From NCBI GenBank assembly GCA_002401055.1, contig NVRZ01000024.1, positions 1 to 5,424 of the forward strand: 5,424 nucleotides of DNA. The letters run 5' to 3'. Below, one piece after another: positions 1 to 5,424 of the stretch; position 1 is the first letter of the stretch, and every line of letters begins with the position of its first letter. Under the pieces are notes generated by a model, which was not told the DNA's origin, made no database searches, and saw nothing but the letters and a program-made list of their open reading frames with translations. The translations under genes were made by a program, and so were the position numbers. The stretch is from Bacteroidota bacterium (GTDB lineage: Bacteria; Bacteroidota; Bacteroidia; NORP154).

Positions 1-1
1 T

Positions 2-3000
2 GGAGCATATGCACTTTATTCTAGTACTACTGGATTTAGAAATGTTGCTAGCGGTTATCGCGCTCTTTATACAAATACTTCAGGCTATTATAATACTGCG
101 AGTGGTTATGAAGCACTTGGAAGTAACACCTCAGGTTATTCTAATACTGCAAGCGGGTATTATTCTCTGTGGGGTAATACTATAGGAAAGTTCAACACTG
201 CAGATGGATATTATTCACTTTCTAGCAACTCTTCAGGAGATGGAAATACCGCCGTAGGTTACAATGCACTTGACGGTAATACTTCAGGAGAGTACAACAC
301 TGCTATGGGAGCTTATTCATTAAGAGACAATAGCACTGGAGACTTCAACACTGCAATTGGGCGTAATGCACTTCATAGTAACAGATCAGGTATTAACGGG
401 ACTGCAATTGGAGCGTTCGCTATGAACAACGCCTACGACGGCAGTTCCTTTACAAACTACAACGTTGCTGTTGGATACCAAGCGATGTATGGAAGTTTAA
501 CAGCTTCGAACAATTCTGGAAACTACAATGCCGCTTTAGGTTATCAAGCGTTAATGAGTTATACTAGTGGAGGAAATAATACTGCAGTAGGTTACGCCGC
601 CGGTGACATTAATACTTCAGGAAGCAGTAACACTTTCATTGGTTACAACTCAGATGCTACCTCTGGGCAATTATCCAACTCTACCGCTATTGGAGCCAAT
701 GCAGTTGTTGCGAAATCTAATAGCTTAGTATTAGGAGACACCACCAACGTCAATGTTGGTATCGGTACTGGTTCGCCAACTGCAAAATTGGATGTAAGAG
801 GAACTATAAAAATCGTAGATGGTTCTCAAGGAGCTGGCAAAGTACTTACTTCAGATGCCAATGGCTTGGCCAGCTGGGTAACCGTTGCTGCAGGCAGCAC
901 CGACTGGACAACAACTGGAAACGCAGGTACTACAAACGGCACTAACTTTATTGGAACCACGGATGCACAGGATTTAGATTTTCGTACTAACAATGTAATA
1001 CGCACCCGCATTACCCAAAAAGGGCAAATAGAAGTCCTAAATACCGGCCTATCCGTTTTCTTAGGTGAGCAAGCGGGGGAAAACGATGATTTAACCAATA
1101 ACGTAAATGTTTTTGTCGGCTACCAGGCAGGTTTTTCCAACACTATAGGGGCCAACAACACCGCTAGCGGATACAGAGCGCTTTATTCTAACACCACAGG
1201 AATCAGCAACACCGTTAACGGAGTGACTGCGCTTTATAACAACACCACTGGAAGCCAAAACACTGCTAGTGGCTACCAGTCGCTTTTTTTCAATACTACA
1301 GGACACAACAACACCGCCAAGGGATATGTTGCGCTTCGTAACAACACAACAGCGAGCTATAATACCGCCATCGGAATAAACGCTTTATACTCACAATCCT
1401 ACGATAATGGCGGCACTGCTTGGAGCAGCTTTAACACTGCCATTGGTTCCCAAGCCCTCTATTCCAATCAGCCAACAACAACAACAACAGGTTATCGAAA
1501 TACGGCATTGGGAAACTTTGCGGGATATAGCAACACCACCGGAAGCAGCAACACCTTTATCGGTTACAATGCAGATGCCTCAGCAAATAATTTAACAAAT
1601 GCAACGGCAATCGGTGCCAACGCTTCAGTAACGGCTAGTAATACGGTTAAACTCGGTAGCAGTGCCAATGTAGAATTTGATGGTGATCTTAGGCCCAATA
1701 ATTTGCCTGGTACTTCTGGGCAGGTGCTTACATCTCAGGGTACTGGAGCATCGCCTACCTGGACATCACTACCCGCGGCTGACGGAAATGGCATTTACGA
1801 CGGCACTGGCTCATTGACTAGCTCTACTACAGTTTTTCTTGGAGCCAACAAGTTGGACTTTAATGCTGGTGTAATTGATGCTTTTAGTGTCGATGGAACT
1901 ACATTCTCAGTAGATGCACAGAACAATGCAGTTGGCATTGGAGATGCCACCCCTGACGGTAAGTTGGAAGTACGCCAAACCACCACAGGAGATATATTCA
2001 ATCTCTATGATAATACCACGAATGTTTTTACGGTGTTGGATGGAGGAAATGTTGGTATTGGACAAACAAATCCAACTTATCAACTCGACATAAGAGGAAC
2101 CGGAATCGTCTCACAAACATACATAAGAGCTTTAGACGGTGGTGGGATTGGTCAATTCAAATTAGAAAGTGATGCTTCCGGAGATGCATTTATGCAGCTT
2201 TCGCAAACTGCTGGTGGTACTAGAGTTCAACTTCACGCGAGTGACGTCAGCTATTTTACTGGCGGCAATGTAGGAATAGGAACAACTACTCCTGATGGCT
2301 TACTAGACGTAGAAGGCGGCGGTATTTACATCTCTGAAATCGCTGCGCCTGCTACACCAAATACAGGGAAGGGCGTTTTGTATGAAAAAACAGACGGCAA
2401 GCTGTACTTTAAAAATGATGGTGGGTCAGAATTAGACTTAACCCAAGGTGGAGGCACCGGCGGCTGGACAGATGGAGGAACGGATGTGTACTTAACTACA
2501 AGTACAGATCAAGTTGGAATTGGGACGTCCAGCCCTCTGCATCCCTTGCATATCAGTGAAGCTACTAACGACCTCTTAAAGATTCAAAGTACAATTGGCG
2601 GAGGAGGTAACACCGCAGGCATTCTGTTCACCACTTTTAATACCGGCAGTAGTGCCAATGCAAAAATTGCAGCTATTGATGCTGGTACATTTAACGGAGA
2701 CCTCGCCTTCTATACTGATGGAGACGGCGTGAACAACAGCAATGTGCTGGAACGTATGCGGATTACAAGCACCGGTTACGTGGGAATTGGGGTGACACCC
2801 AGTAGTCAGCTGCACATAGCTGGAGGAAGTGGTCTTGGCAGGCTGCAGATCCAAAATACTACAACTGATGAAGCACATGTTCATTTACAAACACCGAGTG
2901 GTAGTTCTTACTTAGTGGGTGCTGGCGCTGCAGCCGAGGGGTGGTCAGGCTCAGCGGCAGGTGATCTTGTATTATCAAACCGGACAGGCGGAGCTATCAC

Positions 3001-5424
3001 GCTTTCTGCAGATGCAGGTTTTGCCGAGGCACATCTTCATATTACAGAAGCAGGAAATGTTGGCATTAACCAATCTACACCTCTCTATAAACTACATGTT
3101 GAAGGTAGTGTAACAGGTACACATGCGTCCTATTTTAACGCGGCAGGAGGATCGGGTAGTTCAGGAGTAAAAGGGAACGGTATAAACGGCCCAACAGCAG
3201 GATACCTCGGAGTTCAGGGTGCTACAGATTTTGATGGTGTTACCACGGCAGATTGGAGTGGACAAGAAATTGGAATTGTTGGTATTTCAACTGGAGGTTC
3301 AGCAAATGATAATTTTGGTGTAGTGGGACATTCAAATTATTGGGGAATGCGTGCAGAACACAGTACCAGTGGAAACTCCGTTAACCTGGGGGGAACAACC
3401 TACGCCATGCAAATTGTAGATGGCAACCAGGCGGCTGGCTTTGTGCTTTCCTCAGATGCTTCAGGAAACGCTACCTGGGCTGATCCTAACACTTTATCTG
3501 GAGGAAACTGGACCAAAGACGGAAATTATGTTTACAATGCGACAGACAGTATAGGAATTGGAACAAATGCGCCCTCAAACCCACTAACTGTAAATGGAAA
3601 CGCTGATTTTATCAATAACGTTGGAATTGGTGTTGTAACAGCTGATGGTAGGTTGCAAGTACAGGCAGCAGGTACTCAAGATATTCTAAACTTATCCAAC
3701 GACTCACTTCCTCTCATCACGGTTAGGTCAGATGGTGATATGGGAATTGGAGATAACATTGCTTCACCAGATGGAAAACTTGAGGTAAGACAGAATACAA
3801 CGGATGATATTTTTAATCTCTACGATGGCGCTACCAATGTGCTTTCGGTATTGGATGGTGGTGATCTGATGGTTGATGCTGCTACTACTTTTTATGTGGA
3901 TGCCAGCTCTGACCGAGTTGGTATTGGAGCTGCAATACCATCCTATAAGTTACATGTCACCGGCGGTGATGCAGGCACTGCAACTGCCTATTTTAACAGC
4001 GGATCCTCAAACGGAGGGCACGCTGTACAGGGTAATGGTATAAACGGTCCTACGCGAGGGTACCTCGGCGCACAGGGGAATACAGGTTTTGACGGGATTA
4101 CTACTGCAAATTGGAGTGGGCAAGAAATTGGGGTTGTAGGAATTTCAACTGGTAGTAGCGCCACAGATAATTTCGGTGTATTGGGCCATTCAAATTATTG
4201 GGGAATGCGTGCAGAACACAGTACCAGTGGAAACTCCGTTAACCTGGGGGGAACAACCTACGCCATGCAAATTGTAGATGGCAACCAAGCTGCAGGTTAT
4301 GTGCTATCTTCAGACGCCTCTGGTAATGCTTCATGGGTCGACCCATCCACCGTTGACGATGGTGATTGGACTGTGAGCGGTAGTAGTATGTCTTCGTCAG
4401 TTTCTGGAAATGTTGGCATAGGCACGGCAAGTCCCGGATCAAAATTAGATGTCACTGGGAACGTAAACATTCTCTCCGCGACAGCACATCCTCTTGTCAT
4501 TAGGGCATCCACGAGCGGATATGGAACGTTGATCAAGGAAAGTGATGATGGCTTTGATGCAATTGGACTATTTGGTTATCCTTCAAGAGGAAGAATCTTT
4601 ATAAATAGTGGCGGCACAACCACAATAGAATTAGACGGATCTGGTGTCTCCTACTTCAATGGTGGTAATGTGGGTATCAACGAAAGTTCACCAGGAGTTG
4701 GGCTCCATTTAACGGGAAAATCAATATACCTTGACGAAGATTCGGGAAGTGATTGGGGGGCAATATGGTTCAAGGCACAAAACCAAGGAACCAGTGGTAC
4801 GCATCAAATGTTTATGATGGGAGACAAAAATACCTCAAGGGATGAAGGAATATCATTTTACCATGTCAACGGTTCTCCAACAAATGTTCCTTCAGATACA
4901 TATGGTACCAAGGCATTTCGCTTTCAGTGGAATGGCGCCGCCTATGGTAGTTCATGGAATACTACAGGAATTGACCTTGCAGAGAAATTCCCATCAAGTG
5001 AGGAGGGATTAGAACCGGGAGATGTTGTGGTTTTGGATTTAGAATTCAGGGAAAGGATTAAGGGCTCTTGCAATGGCTATGAGGAAACATTGCTTGGTGT
5101 TATTTCCGAAAACCCAGGAGTGATTCTTGGAGGTAATAATAAAGAACTGGAAGAAATAGATGCGCCACCAGTTGCATTAACAGGACGGGTGCCAGTAAAA
5201 GTTACCTTGGAAGGTGGTCCTATCAAAATCGGCGATGTATTAACATCATCTAGTACTCCAAAGCATGGCATGAAAGCATCAAAAACCGGGGCCGTATTCG
5301 GTATAGCCTTAGAGCCGTTTAATGGCGAAAATGGCAAGGCAGGAAAAATACTTTGTTATATCAATGTTCATTCATGGGTTAATCCTATTGAATTTAAAAC
5401 GCTTCAACATTTGCTGGCGAAATA
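2..5424 (+). CDS. Giant modular YadA-head / GIG-repeat fibre or adhesin-like protein, partial at both ends
   Basis: Frame 2 is open for 1807 codons with no stop or frameshift; visible residue n begins at base 3n-1. There is no start: the first in-frame ATG (305) lies inside a repeat, so translation begins upstream. The final 'ta' after ...LQHLLAK may begin a stop codon. Order of parts: head 1 (residues 14-246), linker modules (251-345), head 2 (351-553), a long shaft with VGIGxxxP motifs (to about residue 1570), a non-repetitive stretch, and a C-terminal domain (1658-1807). Composition is Gly/Asn/Thr/Ser/Ala-rich, with only two cysteines. From family knowledge, NTAxGYxAL repeats form the left-handed beta-roll of YadA-type trimeric heads, and GIG motifs are common in phage tail-fibre-like proteins. 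A role in surface attachment or as a fibre is inferred. No signal peptide, membrane anchor, type IX secretion C-terminal signal or Peptidase_S74 motif is visible, so export and anchoring are unknown. It could belong to a bacterium or a phage. Confidence 0.9.
41..739 (+). repeat. Head domain 1: YadA-head-like 17-residue repeats
   Basis: Seven consecutive units of exactly 51 bp (17 residues) start at 41, 92, 143, 194, 245, 296 and 347. The consensus is N-T-A-x-G-Y-x-A/S-L-x-x-N-T/S-x-G-x-x, for example NTASGYEALGSNTSGYS. They are followed by a 21-residue unit (398-460), a 22-residue unit (461-526), two 17-residue units (527-577, 578-628), a 16-residue NTFIGYNSDA unit (629-676) and a closing NSTAIGANA...SNSLVLGD unit (677-739). 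The sequence before 41 (GAYALYSSTTGFR) is the tail of another unit, so the domain continues upstream. From family knowledge, each unit would be one coil of a trimeric left-handed beta-roll, with the G-Y and A-L positions packing inside. The NxTAIGANA unit looks like the usual end of such heads. Direct binding of a partner is not shown by the sequence. Confidence 0.85.
752..877 (+). other. Linker: first GIG motif plus IVDG...VLTSDA motif
   Basis: Residues NVGIGTGSPTAKLDV (752-796) are the first of thirteen VGIG-type motifs in the protein. The segment then runs through IVDGSQGAGKVLTSDANG to the Trp codon at 875-877. The same motif, I-V-D-G-x-Q-x-A-G-x-V-L-x-S-D-A-x-G-x-A-x-W, appears again at 3413-3478 and 4271-4336, and a shorter version lies at 1709-1762. 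In similar proteins this block usually joins two structural modules. A connector role is inferred. Confidence 0.65.
902..1036 (+). other. NFIGTTDxQDLxFRTNN module between the two heads
   Basis: The module begins DWTTTGNAGTTNGTNFIGTT, continues through DAQDLDFRTNNVIRTRI and ends with KGQIEV. I recognise this block from fibre-like and head-repeat proteins of Bacteroidota, where it typically comes just before SVFLGxxAG and a YadA-like head, exactly as it does here at 1052. Its structure and role are not known to me. It is the best single hint about the host phylum. Recognition is from memory and was not searched. Confidence 0.6.
1052..1660 (+). repeat. Head domain 2: second YadA-head-like repeat array
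   Basis: The domain opens with SVFLGEQAG (1052-1078) and FVGYQAGFSNTIGAN (1112-1156). Four exact 17-residue units follow (1157-1207, 1208-1258, 1259-1309, 1310-1360), then a 24-residue unit (1361-1432), a 22-residue unit (1433-1498), a 17-residue unit (1499-1549), a 16-residue NTFIGYNADA unit (1550-1597) and a closing NATAIGANA...SNTVKLGS unit (1598-1660). The order and the lengths of the late units mirror head 1 closely, so the two domains are related. Thr codon choice differs: by hand count ACT is 7 of 30 here and 16 of 23 in head 1. The role is inferred to be a second trimeric beta-roll head. Confidence 0.85.
1473..1489 (+). repeat. In-frame CAA trinucleotide tract coding poly-Thr
   Basis: Five CAA units plus CA encode five Thr in a row (ACA codons at 1475-1489) in the extended 22-residue unit of head 2. 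Gain or loss of units would keep the reading frame and change only the length of a probable surface loop. The tract is short, so real length variation is uncertain. Confidence 0.8.
1709..1927 (+). other. Linker after head 2 with VLTSQGTG...W motif
   Basis: Residues GTSGQVLTSQGTGASPTW (1709-1762) are a divergent form of the IVDG/VLTSDA linker seen three more times. They are followed by ADGNGIYDGTGSLTSSTTV (from about 1777) and two short strand-like segments, FSVDGTT and FSVDAQN, that lead into the next GIG motif. The DGxGIYDGxGSL block is, from memory, common in fibre-like proteins of Bacteroidota. It marks the change from head to shaft. Confidence 0.55.
1931..2047 (+). repeat. DGKLEVRQ...DIFNLYD...VLDGG module, copy A
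   Basis: Residues DGKLEVRQTTTGDIFNLYD are followed by NTTNVFTVLDGG and then directly by the next VGIG motif. The same module recurs at 3740-3862 (copy C), and a diverged version sits at 3620-3736 (copy B). Copies A and C agree in most amino acids but differ at most wobble bases, so this duplication is old. Function unknown; probably one structural repeat of the shaft. Confidence 0.75.
2333..2440 (+). other. SEIAAPATPxxGKGVLYEKTDGKLYFKND module
   Basis: The block begins SEIAAPATPNTGKGVLYEK and continues TDGKLYFKNDGGSELDL. I recognise it as a recurrent module of tail-fibre-like proteins, where the APATP and KTDGKLYFKND parts are the most constant. It occurs once here, between the GIG motifs at 2267 and 2510. 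Its role is not established as far as I know. Recognition is from memory. Confidence 0.6.
2510..2818 (+). other. Shaft module ending in ERMRITSTGYVGIG
   Basis: This segment runs from QVGIGTSSPLHPLHI through a Gly/Ala-rich stretch with AKIAAID and DLAFYTDGDG to LERMRITSTGYVGIG and SSQLHI. The E-R-M-R-I-T-x-x-G-x-V-G-I-G block is, from family knowledge, one of the most widespread signatures of phage tail-fibre-like and environmental fibre proteins. It supports reading the protein as a fibre and not an enzyme. No catalytic motif is visible. Confidence 0.65.
3059..3511 (+). repeat. Large shaft duplication, copy 1
   Basis: This copy pairs with 3917-4369 at a constant offset of 858 bp (286 codons) with no indels from the VGI motif to the final Trp. 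Over YKLHV...W (3086-3478 against 3944-4336), 103 of 131 residues are identical by hand alignment, about 79%. It contains GNGINGPT, WSGQEIG, GHSNYWGMRAEHSTSGNSVN and an IVDGNQAAGFVLSSDASGNA linker. Bases 3329-3429 match the second copy perfectly. The GVxGxS-type Gly-rich repeats look like beta-structure. Function unknown. Confidence 0.9.
3620..3736 (+). repeat. DGRLQV...DILNLSN module, copy B (diverged)
   Basis: Residues VGIGVVTADGRLQVQAAGTQ, then DILNLSNDSLPLITVRSDGD, align with copies A and C of the DGKLEVRQ/DIFNLYD module in length and in the D-G-x-L-x-V, D-I-x-N-L and V-x-x-D-G positions. It lies directly before copy C, so B and C form a tandem pair. It is the most diverged of the three. 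Confidence 0.55.
3740..3862 (+). repeat. DGKLEVRQ...DIFNLYD...VLDGG module, copy C
   Basis: Residues DGKLEVRQNTTDDIFNLYD, then GATNVLSVLDGGD, are close to copy A at 1931-2047. The leading GIG joint carries two extra residues (GIGDNIASPDG against GIGDATPDG). It precedes FYVDASSDRVGIG and copy 2 of the large duplication. Confidence 0.75.
3917..4369 (+). repeat. Large shaft duplication, copy 2
   Basis: This is the second copy of the module at 3059-3511, 858 bp downstream and in frame. Bases 4187-4287 are identical to 3329-3429, while flanking codons differ at most synonymous positions. It ends with IVDGNQAAGYVLSSDASGNA and two Trp codons (4334, 4367). After the second Trp the alignment shifts by one codon (next GIG at 4415 against 3554, offset 861). 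Function unknown; a structural shaft module is inferred. Confidence 0.9.
4712..4972 (+). other. Non-repetitive segment before the C-terminal domain
   Basis: This stretch holds no GIG motif and no head repeat. It is richer in charged and aromatic residues than the rest, with SDWGAIWFKAQNQGTSG, HQMFMMGDKNTS and FRFQWNGAAYGSSWN. It ends with NTTGIDLAEKF, where the C-terminal domain begins. It may be the last shaft module or a receptor-facing tip; the sequence does not decide between them. Confidence 0.5.
4973..5422 (+). other. C-terminal domain of intramolecular-chaperone / self-processing type (tentative)
   Basis: About 150 residues run in the order DLAEKFPSSEEGLEPGDVVV, ETLLGVISENPGVILGG, PPVALTGRVPVKV, GGPIKIGDVLTSSSTP, KHGMKASKTGAVFGIALEPF, GKILCYINVHSWVNP and a short helix-like EFKTLQHLLAK. 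I recognise the GRVPVKV...GPIKxGDxLTSSSxPxxxMKA...GxALE series as a recurrent C-terminus of fibre-like proteins. The DxAE...GDVVxLD...LGVISxNPGV pattern resembles, from memory, the autoproteolytic chaperone domain of phage neck appendages (Peptidase_G2). That link is inference. The Ser/Lys motif of Peptidase_S74 chaperones is absent. Both cysteines of the visible protein lie here (codons 5069 and 5354). Confidence 0.5.

Larger units (their letters stand above)
1928..4711 (+). repeat. Shaft region with twelve VGIGxxxPxxKLxV motifs
   Basis: Motifs of the form N/x-V-G-I-G/N-x-x-x-P-x-x-x-L-x/H-V/I start at 1928, 2048, 2267, 2510, 2777, 3056, 3548, 3617, 3737, 3914, 4409 and 4667; one more is at 752. 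The clearest are NVGIGTASPGSKLDV (4409) and AVGIGDATPDGKLEV (1928). Spacing ranges from 69 to 495 bp, so these are conserved joints between different inserted modules, not a simple tandem repeat. From family knowledge the motif is common in tail-fibre and tail-spike-like proteins, with a short beta strand on each side. Two copies, at 3056 and 4667, have Asn instead of the last Gly (VGIN). A fibre-shaft role is inferred. Confidence 0.75.

Noticed and set aside
41..397. Evenly spaced 51-bp repeats as a CRISPR-like or regulatory array
   Set aside because: The period is a whole number of codons, the conservation follows amino acids more than bases, and there are no identical repeats separated by unique spacers.
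826..1306. Antisense open frames of 90 and 71 codons (826-1098 and 1091-1306)
   Set aside because: They lie opposite the long coding frame, overlap each other, show no family motif, and arise from the Thr/Asn/Gly-rich codon pattern of the sense strand.
1407..1595. 62-codon + strand frame inside head 2
   Set aside because: It overlaps the head repeats in another frame. Its poly-Gln run is only the CAA tract read out of frame, and no ribosome binding site supports it.
1795..2001. 68-codon antisense open frame
   Set aside because: Opposite a clearly conserved coding module (DGKLEVRQ/DIFNLYD), with no recognisable protein features.
2576..2884. 102-codon antisense open frame with several Cys and His
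   Set aside because: The Cys come from reverse-complemented GCA and ACA codons (Ala, Thr). The spacing fits no metal-binding family and the sense strand carries the ERMRIT module.
2919..3113. 64-codon + strand frame in another phase
   Set aside because: Shadow of the main frame with no start context or motif.
4239..4536. Two overlapping antisense open frames (4239-4442 and 4297-4536)
   Set aside because: Both lie opposite the second duplication copy and the following GIG motif, in mutually exclusive frames with no motif.
3388..4760. Runs of six G (3388-3393, its copy at 4246-4251, and 4755-4760) as phase-variation tracts
   Set aside because: Six G is too short to argue for slippage switching. 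The first two are identical only because they lie within the 101-bp repeat.
5077..5337. 86-codon antisense open frame
   Set aside because: Opposite the conserved C-terminal domain, whose motifs are clear on the sense strand.
4840..5422. Peptidase_S74 chaperone or type IX secretion C-terminal signal
   Set aside because: I looked for the SDxRLKxNI-type motif and for a terminal Ig-like sorting sequence with a Gly-x-Tyr and basic end pattern. Neither is present.

Overview
The whole window is the inside of one very large protein-coding gene on the + strand. Frame 2 stays open from base 2 to the last base: 1807 complete codons with no stop. The last two bases, 'ta', fit the start of a TAA or TAG codon but do not prove it. 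The gene's start lies upstream. I see no second gene, RNA gene, mobile element, CRISPR array or intergenic control region. The protein is a modular, Gly/Asn/Thr/Ser-rich, beta-structured surface or tail-fibre-like protein.

The organism is most likely a member of the Bacteroidota, perhaps a flavobacterium. This rests on low-to-moderate GC and on modules I associate with fibre/adhesin proteins of that phylum: NFIGTTDxQDLxFRTNN, G-x-VLTSDAxGxAxW, APATPxxGKGVLYEKTDGK and NVGIGTxxPxxKLDV. Related modules also occur in phages and candidate-phylum bacteria, so this is inference. No taxonomic marker gene is present.

Layout: (1) bases 41-739, a first YadA-head-like domain of mostly 17-residue NTAxGYxAL repeats; (2) 752-1036, a GIG motif, an IVDG...VLTSDA linker and an NFIGTTD module; (3) 1052-1660, a second YadA-head-like domain with the same unit order as the first; (4) 1709-4711, a long stalk-like region with twelve of the protein's thirteen VGIGxxxP motifs, separated by varied modules; (5) within it, a large in-frame duplication with copies at 3059-3511 and 3917-4369, offset by exactly 858 bp and sharing a perfect 101-bp core; (6) 4712-4972, a non-repetitive stretch; (7) 4973-5422, a C-terminal domain that looks like an intramolecular-chaperone or self-processing type of end module.

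The likely arrangement, by inference from family architecture, is a trimeric fibre: two heads toward the N-terminus of the visible part, a beta-rich shaft, and a C-terminal domain that helps it fold or mature. The most notable observation is the 101-bp tract. It is identical at every synonymous site, although its flanks differ at many, with sharp borders on both sides. That is the pattern expected of recent gene conversion between two old repeats.
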